Below, piece after piece: positions 43,364-51,404 of a DNA stretch of 64,000 bases. The translations under genes and the position numbers were made by a program. The first letter of the stretch is position 1; each line of letters opens with the position of its first letter. This DNA is from Clostridiales bacterium (GTDB taxonomy: Bacteria > Bacillota > Clostridia > Lachnospirales > Lachnospiraceae): positions 30,537-94,536 of the forward strand of contig DUNO01000068.1 of NCBI GenBank assembly GCA_012839295.1. The letters are read 5' to 3'. The notes under the pieces were generated by a model. It was not told the origin of the DNA and did not search any database. It saw only the letters and a program-made list of their open reading frames with translations.

Positions 43364-43510
43364 TTTTTAAACGAATCTGATAAATGGTTAAATATGCTGT
43401 CGGCATAAGAAATCATAAAAGCGAAAAAGAGCCAGATGCATATATACGCCCGCATTCATTTCACCACCTAAATCCCAGCCATTTGCCACTCAAATCATAT
43501 GATAATTAAA

Positions 43511-43560
43511 GGGCATAATAATAAGGATTAAGACGACCTTTCGGAAATCCTAATCCTTAT
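43511..43560 (-). terminator. intrinsic terminator after the response regulator gene
   Basis: ATAAGGATTA (43521-43530) and TAATCCTTAT (43551-43560) form a 10-bp stem with an inner TTTCCGAAAGG turn; TATTATGCCCTTT follows on the minus strand. Confidence 0.75.
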
Positions 43561-43587
43561 GAAATGTTTTTTAGCTAAGGAGATTGT

Positions 43588-44376
43588 TTAGCTGTGCGGT
43601 TCTATATCCTTTTGTGAAAGGGTGTTGCGGTATTCATTGGCGGATATGCCAATGCTCTTTTTAAAGACCCGGGAGAAATGGGCCATATCCATGAAGCCTA
43701 CCTTTTCCGCGATATCCCCGATTCTGAGGGCGGGATCACGGAGTAATTTCTGGGCTTCCTTGATACGGATATTGTTCAGTATCTCGGAAAAGTTTTGTCC
43801 CAGGTGGCGGTTGAGCAGCTTGCTCAAGTGCCATTGGCTGACATAAGTTTTTTCAGCCACCTCCGATAAGGTTATTTTATGGGGATAGTTCTGTTCAATA
43901 TATTTTACCGCATTATTTACGATGAAATTACTTGCCTCCGTATCCAGCTTTTCCTCTTCTGCCATAGGCTCCCTGGTGCTGTCTCCGGGATGGATGCCCC
44001 GCTCTTTAAGATTTTGAACCATGGCTTTGATGGCTTCCTCGATTTCTTCCAGGTTTGAGGGCTTTAATAGGAAACGGGTCACTCCCAGGTTAATTGCTTT
44101 TTGTGCATATTCAAACCTTCGGTAGCCTGTAAGGATGCTAATTTCCATATCAGGAAATTCTGATTTTACTCCTGCGATCATGGACAACCCGTCCAAGTCT
44201 GGCATTGAGATATCCGTGATGATAATCTGGGGGGCATGCTCCCTGATTATCTGGGTGCCCTCTACCCCATCATTCCCAGTTGCTATGATGCGGCATTCAA
44301 ACTGCTCCCAATTGATCATCCGGGAGATTCCTTCTACGATTATGGGTTCATCATCAATTACAACAACCTTATACAT
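43588..44376 (-). CDS. AraC-family response regulator (YesN type)
   Basis: 262 residues: receiver domain with acidic pair DD (8-9), phospho-acceptor D55 in IITDISMPDLDG and the K in LLKPS, then a two-HTH AraC domain (LSEVAEKTYVSQWHLSKLL, IGDIAEKVGFMDMAHFSRVFKK). Expected partner of the YesM-like kinase at 47.9-49.7 kb, from which it is separated by the importer genes. It probably activates the sugar importer and phosphorylase genes; this is inferred from position. Confidence 0.94.
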   Translation of the reverse strand: MYKVVVIDDEPIIVEGISRMINWEQFECRIIATGNDGVEGTQIIREHAPQIIITDISMPDLDGLSMIAGVKSEFPDMEISILTGYRRFEYAQKAINLGVTRFLLKPSNLEEIEEAIKAMVQNLKERGIHPGDSTREPMAEEEKLDTEASNFIVNNAVKYIEQNYPHKITLSEVAEKTYVSQWHLSKLLNRHLGQNFSEILNNIRIKEAQKLLRDPALRIGDIAEKVGFMDMAHFSRVFKKSIGISANEYRNTLSQKDIEPHS

Positions 44377-44415
44377 AGTCCACCCCTAAACTTTTTATCC
44401 AATCTTTACCTTATT

Positions 44416-45264
44416 CTAGCCCTTGATCGCACCGGCTGTCAAACCCTTAATGATATTTTTCTGTAAAAAGATGTATACGATCAGCACCGGGATGATGATG
44501 ATTGCGATGGAGGCTGCCATCAAGCCATAATCCGTCCCGTACTTGGAGCTGATTTCGTTTAACAGGGCACAGATCGGGTATTTTGTCCTTCTGCGGATCA
44601 TAATGAGCTGGGTAAACAGATCATTATAGGACCACAGGAAGCAGAAAATTGCGACTGTTGCCAGGGAGGGCTTGCACAGGGGTACAATGATCCTTGTGAA
44701 TACCTGACGCACCTTCGCTCCCTCCATATAGGCAGCTTCCTCCATTTCTATGGGAAGATCCCGCATATAGCCTATCATAACGATTGCGGCAAAGCTTAAA
44801 TTGCCGGCTATCTGGGGAAGGATTACTGAAACGGATTTGTTGATCAGGTTAAAGTTTGACATCATCTTAAATACGGGAATGATCGTTGAGAATATGGGGA
44901 ACATTAGGCTTGCCATGATCAACGACAAAACCAATTCCCGTCCTCTAAACTGGTACCTTGTCAGTGCAAAGGCCATCATGCTGGCAAGCACCATCACGCC
45001 CAGGGTAACGCTTCCCGAAATCAGGAGGCTGTTCTTGTAAGCCTCAAGGATATCCAGCTTACTAAAGGCGTTCAGGTAGTTCTCCCAGGTAAATTGGAGC
45101 GGCAGGGAGAAGGAGCTGTTCACCACCTCCCTGGAGGGCTTAAAGGAGTTATTTATGATCCATACAAAGGGAAATACGGTGGTTAATCCCCATAGGGTCA
45201 GGAAAGCATATATTATAATATCAGATATTTTTATCTTCTTTTTTTTCTTGTTCTTAACAGACAT
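44416..45264 (-). CDS. carbohydrate ABC transporter permease (MalG/UgpE type)
   Basis: 282-residue inner membrane permease with six helices. The coupling-loop EAA motif is in EEAAYMEGAKVRQVFTRIIVPL. It begins with a basic Lys-rich cytosolic tail before the first helix. Pairs with the upstream permease (45355-46236) and binding protein to form a CUT1-type sugar importer; no ATPase gene is adjacent, as is usual when a shared MsmK-type ATPase serves several importers. Confidence 0.95.
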   Translation of the reverse strand: MSVKNKKKKKIKISDIIIYAFLTLWGLTTVFPFVWIINNSFKPSREVVNSSFSLPLQFTWENYLNAFSKLDILEAYKNSLLISGSVTLGVMVLASMMAFALTRYQFRGRELVLSLIMASLMFPIFSTIIPVFKMMSNFNLINKSVSVILPQIAGNLSFAAIVMIGYMRDLPIEMEEAAYMEGAKVRQVFTRIIVPLCKPSLATVAIFCFLWSYNDLFTQLIMIRRRTKYPICALLNEISSKYGTDYGLMAASIAIIIIPVLIVYIFLQKNIIKGLTAGAIKG

Positions 45265-45354
45265 CGGTTACCTCCATTCATTCTTATAACCATACTGTTG
45301 TCAGGCCAGCCTTATACAGCAGTATATAAATGTACCAAAGGGATCGCTATATTG

Positions 45355-46236
45355 CTACAGGTTTGCATCCGGCCTCATCAGCTTAGAAACCAGCTTTGAT
45401 ACCACCACTCCCAGGATAACAATCAGGAAGGCAATGGTTGAGCCGTAATCAATATTGCTGATCGTAAATGTCTGTTCGTACATATAGGTTCCTAAAAAAT
45501 GGGTTGTTCCCTGAGGTGCACCCTTTGGCACGATAACCCAGGGTAAATCAAATACCTTTAAAGCACCCGTTACAGCCAGGGTAACACAGGTAGTCATTGC
45601 TCCGCGGATCAATGGAATCGTAATGTAAAACACCTGCTTGAATTTCGGGCAGCCGTCAATCGCCGCCGCCTCATAAATATCATCTGAAATGGCATTCAAG
45701 CCCGTAAGGATGATAACAAAGTAAAAACCGACATAGCTCCAGATAATTGGTATGGATACCATTTTAAAAGCATTCTCGACGGACAGCCAGTTTATTGCAG
45801 GTACATCAAGAGCCTTTAATAGCTGGTTGAGCATACCGCCCTTATAATTATAGAACAATTGGAATAACAGGCCGATTGCTGTTGCAGATATTACAATCGG
45901 GAAAAAGTAGACCGTCCTGAAAATATTTTGTCCCTTTTTGATCAGGCTGACAAGTACAGCAAGAACAAATGCTATCCCTACTTGAAATACCACTGCTAAT
46001 ATCATCATTTTTAAGGAGTTCATAATTGCGATCTTAACCTTGGGATCGCTAAACATTTTTTTATAATTGTCAAATGCAATGAACTTCCATTCCTGCCCCG
46101 GTAACCTGATTACTGATTTCATGTCATAAAAGCTGTTTATAATGTTTTCTATAAATGGTTCAAATAAGAAGATCAGCATTAACAGCAAGCCTGGTAACAG
46201 AAATATAAGTAACGGTAATTTTTTCTTATATAGCAT
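45355..46236 (-). CDS. carbohydrate ABC transporter permease (MalF/UgpA type)
   Basis: 293-residue permease with six helices and the EAA motif in DIYEAAAIDGCPKFKQVFYITIPL. The start MLYKKKLPLLIF at 46234-46236 follows AGGAAGGG; an upstream in-frame ATG at 46261-46263 has no site. It lies after a hairpin that separates it from the binding-protein gene, which fits the usual excess of binding protein over permease. Confidence 0.95.
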   Translation of the reverse strand: MLYKKKLPLLIFLLPGLLLMLIFLFEPFIENIINSFYDMKSVIRLPGQEWKFIAFDNYKKMFSDPKVKIAIMNSLKMMILAVVFQVGIAFVLAVLVSLIKKGQNIFRTVYFFPIVISATAIGLLFQLFYNYKGGMLNQLLKALDVPAINWLSVENAFKMVSIPIIWSYVGFYFVIILTGLNAISDDIYEAAAIDGCPKFKQVFYITIPLIRGAMTTCVTLAVTGALKVFDLPWVIVPKGAPQGTTHFLGTYMYEQTFTISNIDYGSTIAFLIVILGVVVSKLVSKLMRPDANL

Positions 46237-46311
46237 AATTTTCTCGCCCTTCCTGTAATTCATGACAGATGGATCCGCCTATGGATTCCATTCCTAATTT
46301 CTGTAATATAA

Positions 46312-46382
46312 GGAGAGAGGGGCGGTGAAGGACCCCTCTCCCTGATAACAGTGCCCAGCGGGCACAGTGTACCCGCCGGCAC
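46312..46382 (-). promoter_or_regulatory. hairpins between the binding-protein and permease genes
   Basis: GAGAGGGG (46315-46322) pairs with CCCCTCTC (46333-46340), and GTGCCC/GGGCAC (46351-46365) forms a second tight stem. There is no long U-run, so partial termination or protection of the upstream mRNA is likely. Confidence 0.6.
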
Positions 46383-46387
46383 ATATA

Positions 46388-47737
46388 TTATTTTGCGTTG
46401 ATGGCTAATACCTCATCAAGTAAATCCTTGGAGGTCTTTTTGCCCGTGGATACGTCTACAATACCTGCAACCAGTGTATTATAAGCTTCCTGGCTGATAC
46501 GGGAATCCGTAGGGGAGCTGATGCTGGTAGCTGCCTGGCTGTATTCCATACCGGAGATTCCAAGTGGTGTCATGTTATCTACTGCCTTAACGGCTGCTGC
46601 CGCCTGGCCGTTGCCGTTCCAGTATTTCTGTACAGAATCTGAATTGGTATGTGCCATAACAAATTTAACAGCTGCATCCCTCTTGTCAGGATCTTCCCAA
46701 GCCTTCTTTGTAATATAGAAGCCGGAGGAAATACCGCCTACCATGCTGCCCGGCTGAGCCTTGCCGCCAGGGATTACAGGGAAGGATACTAATACGGTGT
46801 TATCCTGGTCAGGAATACCGCCAAGATACCAGGAACCGTCTAACTGCATCGCTGCTTCTTTATTCTTGAACATCTCACCTGCAAAATCATTGTCGATGGT
46901 GTCTGTGTCTACCGGGAATGCTCCCATATCCCTTAATGTCTTGAACATGTCAAGACCCTTGCACCAATCCTCCGGTGCTGTCTCAGGAACAGCCTTGTAA
47001 CCATCGGGGCCTGCTGCGGAAAGCATTAAGAACTCAATCCAGTAATGAGGTACATTGTTTAAGGAAACAGCGATAGGAACGATATCGTTCTGCTTGAATA
47101 CATCAATTGCCTTTAACATCTTATCCCAGTCTGTCGGAAGCTCCAGGTTGTACTTGTCAAATAAGTCTTTGTTGCAGAACATGCCTTCCCAATAACCGGT
47201 AGTAGGAACTGCCCTCTGGACGCCGTCAGGATTTGCTGCTGCAGCAAGTGCAGAATCAAGGGTATCCTTTGCATAGTCAGGATACTGGGCTTTGATTTCA
47301 TCGATGGATACGAATTTATCTGCTGCCAATACATCACTTGCGTTTGCGTCCGTAAAATACTGGATAACGTCCGGCTCGTTGCCAACAGCAAAGTCTGCCG
47401 CAATCTTTGTCTTCCAATCCTGGTCAGCTGACTGTGAATCATCTTCAATCGTTATGTATGGGTAATCTGTCATAAACTGTGAATTAATTGCCTGATAGTT
47501 TCCAGCATTTGCGTCTGTTCCGCCATGCATGGAGACGGTCATCAGGGTAACCGGGTTCTGGGCCGGTGGATCTGTAGGGGTGTCCTTTGAATCTGCTGCC
47601 TCAGTAACGGCATTATTATCCTTGGCCTGATCCGTCTCTGTAGATGTGTCGGCTGCCGGCTTCTTGCCGCAGGCAGCTAAGGATAGCATCAAAGCAAATA
47701 CTAGGATGACTGACAATACTTGTTTCCATTTTTTCAT
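46388..47737 (-). CDS. extracellular sugar-binding lipoprotein of an ABC importer
   Basis: 449-residue family 1 solute-binding protein. Lipobox SLAAC with Cys 23, then an Asp/Glu/Thr-rich linker and two-lobe fold with features such as GYWEGMFCNKDLFDKYNLELP and LDGSWYLGGIP. The start at 47735-47737 has AAGGAGG upstream. Adjacent permeases, the kinase and the phosphorylase suggest uptake of an amino-sugar disaccharide such as chitobiose; the ligand is inferred only. Confidence 0.93.
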   Translation of the reverse strand: MKKWKQVLSVILVFALMLSLAACGKKPAADTSTETDQAKDNNAVTEAADSKDTPTDPPAQNPVTLMTVSMHGGTDANAGNYQAINSQFMTDYPYITIEDDSQSADQDWKTKIAADFAVGNEPDVIQYFTDANASDVLAADKFVSIDEIKAQYPDYAKDTLDSALAAAANPDGVQRAVPTTGYWEGMFCNKDLFDKYNLELPTDWDKMLKAIDVFKQNDIVPIAVSLNNVPHYWIEFLMLSAAGPDGYKAVPETAPEDWCKGLDMFKTLRDMGAFPVDTDTIDNDFAGEMFKNKEAAMQLDGSWYLGGIPDQDNTVLVSFPVIPGGKAQPGSMVGGISSGFYITKKAWEDPDKRDAAVKFVMAHTNSDSVQKYWNGNGQAAAAVKAVDNMTPLGISGMEYSQAATSISSPTDSRISQEAYNTLVAGIVDVSTGKKTSKDLLDEVLAINAK

Positions 47738-47900
47738 AAAATGAATCCTCCTTAAAATATAATATATTTCCAAAAGAGACATCCCATTTCTTTTGGTATA
47801 TATATATTATAGTTGCATTTTCACCAAATTGCTTTAACCCAACTTGATATTATTTGTTTATTCTTGCCATCCTGGTTCCAAAAACAGTCAAATCAGTTGT

Positions 47901-49718
47901 TTATTTTTTGGATTTGGTCCATATTAAATTCGGTGTCTTAGTAACCGCCTTATTCGGGTCATACTCCAGGGGAAGCGTAATCGTTGAGGCGGTCTCCCCC
48001 GGGCCTATGGGACGGATCGTCAGGCCATATTCCTCCCCATAGATCAGCTTGATCCGCTCATTTACGTTATAGATGCCAAGGGATTCATGCTTTTCCTTCT
48101 CTTCCGGGTTCTGGCTCCCATCAAGGATGCGCTGTATCCGTTCCTGGTCCTCCCTTGTCATATCCTTCCCGGAATTGATGATCTGCAAAAAGGCATTTTC
48201 CTCATCATGGAAAACCTTGATCCTGATGGTGCCGCTTTTGACCGTCTCAACGCCATGGACTACGGCGTTCTCAATCAAGGGCTGGAGGATCAGCTGGGGC
48301 ACCTGGATCTGGAGCATGGTATTGTCCACCTCCTTTTCAATCATCAGGCGCTTGCCAAAGCGCATGGAGATAATATAGCAATAAGCATCCACACAGCGCA
48401 GCTCCTCCGCCAGGTTGATCATTTTCCGGTTTGAGCGGTCCATGCTGTAATTAAGCAAGGTTCCCAGGGCTTCAATCATTTTGGAAACCGTAATATCCCC
48501 TGCCATACGTGCCTGCCAGTTCATCATCTCCAGGGTATTATTCAGGAAATGGGGATTGATCTGGGACTGCAGCGCAAGGATTTTCGCATCCTTCCTGGCC
48601 AGCTTCTCACTGTAGGCATAGTCAAAAAGGTATTTAATCTCTGAGGACATCTGGTTAAAGGACACCTGCAATACGTCAAATTCCTTGTTCGGCATGGGCT
48701 CACCCCCGATCTGCATACCGATATCACCCTTTTCCAGGGTCTTCGCCGCATCGATCATCCTGCTCATGGGCCTGGTAATATGGTGGGAGACAAAATAAAG
48801 CATATAAATAAAGATGGGAATGCTGACCAGCATAATGGTAAGCATAACCATGTAAAGTCTCTTTAACTCAGAATACATTACATTCTCATCTGCAACCAAA
48901 ATGCCCCCGAAATGGAAATCATTAAATTTCTGCTGATAGATCAGACCTGTATAGATCTGCCCCTCCACCCGCATCACCTTCCGGTTTACCTTCGTTGAAT
49001 AACAGGCGGATACCTTATTTAGGATGTTCCTCTGCTCCTCCTCCAAAAGCTGCTTGTCATAGGAGATCAGGGACTCGTTATTATTGATGAAAAAGGCCAG
49101 CTCGTAATTTTGGTTCAGGGAAATCCCGTCCACCAGCTTATCCTTATCCAGCTCCAGGACCAGGGTTCCAAACTTTGTATAATTGCGCAGGGTGTACAAA
49201 TTCCTTATGACATAAATCCTCCCATTGATGATCCTGACCTGGGCATCGGAGGTGTTTTGCCCCGAGATAAGCTGTGCCTCCTTTGCTACCTCGGTCTTAT
49301 AGATGTCAATATAGTTATTCTGCTTCTGCCTTGTGTAATAAATCCTGTCCGGCTCCTCCGTCAGATAAAACACCGCAATCTCAAAACGGTTATTGTTATA
49401 AAACTTGCTGGTAAGGTTGCCGGTAATCTCCCGGTACAGCTCCGTCTTCGTAAAATACCCCATCTGGTATTTCTTCCAGGCCTTCTCAATAATCTGCTCG
49501 TAGGAGGTATTCTTGGAGGCATCGATGGCCTCCTCGATCCTCTGGGCATTAAAGAAGGTGAAGTTTTTCAAGCTTTCCTCCATCAGCACCGTGGTTTTTT
49601 CGATAATATCCTTGCGGTAGGACAAGGTCATAAAAGCATAGATTGAAATAACCGGAAGCATCCAAAATGCCACCACCATGAATAATAGACGCCTGCGCAA
49701 TGAAACCTGTTTTCTCAT
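47901..49718 (-). CDS. YesM-type sensor histidine kinase
   Basis: 605 residues: first transmembrane helix (about 10-30), an extracellular sensing domain, second helix (about 288-310), HAMP region, then the His_kinase domain with LQSQINPHFLNNTLEMMN (phospho-His about H390) and an HATPase domain (LILQPLIENAVVHGVE, GIYNVNERIKLIYGE). Start at 49716-49718 with GGAGG. It is expected to phosphorylate the AraC-type regulator at 43.6 kb. The SBP gene follows after 163 bp containing a TATAAT but no clear -35. Confidence 0.95.
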   Translation of the reverse strand: MRKQVSLRRRLLFMVVAFWMLPVISIYAFMTLSYRKDIIEKTTVLMEESLKNFTFFNAQRIEEAIDASKNTSYEQIIEKAWKKYQMGYFTKTELYREITGNLTSKFYNNNRFEIAVFYLTEEPDRIYYTRQKQNNYIDIYKTEVAKEAQLISGQNTSDAQVRIINGRIYVIRNLYTLRNYTKFGTLVLELDKDKLVDGISLNQNYELAFFINNNESLISYDKQLLEEEQRNILNKVSACYSTKVNRKVMRVEGQIYTGLIYQQKFNDFHFGGILVADENVMYSELKRLYMVMLTIMLVSIPIFIYMLYFVSHHITRPMSRMIDAAKTLEKGDIGMQIGGEPMPNKEFDVLQVSFNQMSSEIKYLFDYAYSEKLARKDAKILALQSQINPHFLNNTLEMMNWQARMAGDITVSKMIEALGTLLNYSMDRSNRKMINLAEELRCVDAYCYIISMRFGKRLMIEKEVDNTMLQIQVPQLILQPLIENAVVHGVETVKSGTIRIKVFHDEENAFLQIINSGKDMTREDQERIQRILDGSQNPEEKEKHESLGIYNVNERIKLIYGEEYGLTIRPIGPGETASTITLPLEYDPNKAVTKTPNLIWTKSKK

Positions 49719-49816
49719 AAGCAACCTCCGTAAAGAATTCCATCCGGCTTATCTGCTTCTCTTTTCTTTACCGGACATTATTATCTGCCAAAGCAGGAAG
49801 AAAGCCTGTTATAGTG

Positions 49817-49844
49817 AAAATGGGTTATCCAAGACAGATAACCC
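49817..49844 (-). terminator. probable terminator after the hexose-phosphate mutase gene
   Basis: GGGTTATC (49822-49829) and GATAACCC (49837-49844) form a perfect 8-bp stem with a 7-base loop, followed on the minus strand by ATTTTC. Confidence 0.6.
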
Positions 49845-49907
49845 ACCATTCATTCTTTACTAATATTAACATATTTCCAGAAATATTTCTATTTATTTTA
49901 TTTCCCC

Positions 49908-51332
49908 TCATGAAAGGAGCTGGAGCCCCAGGAAGCTTTCGTATATCCCGCAGACCTCCTTTGCCGCTGCCTCCTCCGGCATCTCACAAAAGATCCTGAG
50001 CAAGGGCTCCGTGCCGGAAAAGCGGGTGATGATCCAGCCGCCGTTCTTAAAATATACCTTGCAGCCGTCCAGATAGGATATCCGGTCTATTTCATAAGGC
50101 ACCTCGGGAATTAATTTATCCAGCATCAGCCGGTCAAAGATCTCCGCCTTCTTCTCGTGGGAAAAGACATAATCCCTTTCTTCCATATGGAAGCTGCCAA
50201 ACTCCCCGGCAATGTCCTGGCAGATCTCGGAAAGCTTCTTGCCCAGGACGGCAATCATCTCCACCAACAGGGCTGCCGCATATACACCATCCTTTCCCTT
50301 GATATGGCCCCGGACCGTCAGACCCCCGGAGGATTCCCCTCCGATTACCGCATCCGTCTCCTTCATCTTTGAGGAAATATGCTTAAAGCCTACGGGAACC
50401 TCGTAGCATTTCTCACCGAAGCTTTGTGCTACCTTATCAAGCAGATGGGTAGTCGCAATGTTGCGGACTGCCGCCCCATGCCAGCCCTTATATTTCACCA
50501 GGTAATAGTACAGCAATACCAGAAGGTCATTGGGATGGAGGAATTTCCCGTTATCATCAATAACACCAATGCGGTCCGCATCCCCATCCGTCGCGATTCC
50601 GATATCACAGCGGCGCTCCAGTACATAAGTTTGCAGGCTTCTAAGGGTCATTGCCGACGGCGAAGGAAGCTTTCCTCCAAACAAGGTATCATGTCGGTCA
50701 TGGATGATGGCCACCTCACAGCGTGCCGTAAGGAGAATTGTCCTTAAGGAGGTCTCGCTTACCCCGTACATGGGATCCAGCGCGATCTTAAGTCCCCGGT
50801 CACGGATGGCCTGCATATCAATCGCCTCAATGATATTATCAATATATTCATTGATCGGGTTGATCTCCCGGATCAGTCCGGCTGCAAGGGCTTTATCATA
50901 TTCCATGGAATCAACATAGGTTTCGTTGATATGGCTGATGTAATTTTCTATCTCCTGGGTCTGGAATTCATCCGCATCCCTGCCTCCTGAGGTAAATACC
51001 TTGATCCCGTTGTAAATCGCCGGGTTATGGCTGGCCGTAACCATCATTCCATAGGGGAAGTCATGGCTCATGACATAGTACATAATCAGCGGGGTCGGCG
51101 ATGATTTATTGATCAAATAGGACTTTATTCCTTCTGCTGCAAAGACCTCCGCCGCCCATCTCATTGCTTCCTTTGACAAAAAGCGCCGGTCATATCCAAT
51201 CACGATCCCCTTTTCCGCAACGCCCTCATCCATCATCTTCATAGCCAGGCCCTTTGACAGGAGCTGGATATTTGCTTTTGTAAACCCATCCCCGATTACG
51301 GCCCTCCAACCGCCAGTACCGAATTTTATCAT
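49908..51332 (-). CDS. phosphohexomutase (phosphoglucomutase/phosphomannomutase family)
   Basis: 474-residue alpha-D-phosphohexomutase. Start FGTGGWRAVIGDGF, phosphoserine loop VTASHNPAIYNG (S101), metal loop ATDGDADRIG and sugar loop GGESSGG are visible, with a phosphate-binding RFSGTEP near the C-terminus. The neighbouring GH94 enzyme would release a sugar-1-phosphate; this mutase could turn it (glucose-1-P or N-acetylglucosamine-1-P) into the 6-phosphate. The exact sugar is inferred. The start at 51330-51332 follows a family 1 repeat; a GTG seven codons earlier lies within the repeat. Confidence 0.9.
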   Translation of the reverse strand: MIKFGTGGWRAVIGDGFTKANIQLLSKGLAMKMMDEGVAEKGIVIGYDRRFLSKEAMRWAAEVFAAEGIKSYLINKSSPTPLIMYYVMSHDFPYGMMVTASHNPAIYNGIKVFTSGGRDADEFQTQEIENYISHINETYVDSMEYDKALAAGLIREINPINEYIDNIIEAIDMQAIRDRGLKIALDPMYGVSETSLRTILLTARCEVAIIHDRHDTLFGGKLPSPSAMTLRSLQTYVLERRCDIGIATDGDADRIGVIDDNGKFLHPNDLLVLLYYYLVKYKGWHGAAVRNIATTHLLDKVAQSFGEKCYEVPVGFKHISSKMKETDAVIGGESSGGLTVRGHIKGKDGVYAAALLVEMIAVLGKKLSEICQDIAGEFGSFHMEERDYVFSHEKKAEIFDRLMLDKLIPEVPYEIDRISYLDGCKVYFKNGGWIITRFSGTEPLLRIFCEMPEEAAAKEVCGIYESFLGLQLLS

Positions 51333-51338
51333 TGTTTC

Positions 51339-51389
51339 ACCCGTGCCTTTCACTTTTTGATGGCCTATTCAAAAAGTGAATAGGCCTTA
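51339..51389 (-). repeat. start-codon-proximal repeat, family 1, copy 2 (mutase gene)
   Basis: About 51 bp, nearly identical to the trmD copy at 8942-8991, including GGCCTATTC/GAATAGGCC and GTGAAAGGCACGGGT. It lies between the phosphorylase stop and the mutase start and ends 6 bases before the ATG. Confidence 0.85.
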
Positions 51390-51404
51390 ATAAATAACTT
51401 CTTT

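Larger units (their letters stand above)
43238..43587 (-). other. 350-bp spacer between the response regulator gene and folD
   Basis: Holds the response regulator terminator (43511-43560) and the folD promoter (43334-43363). The remaining AT-rich sequence, including 43380-43500, shows no supported gene or strong structure. Confidence 0.7.
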
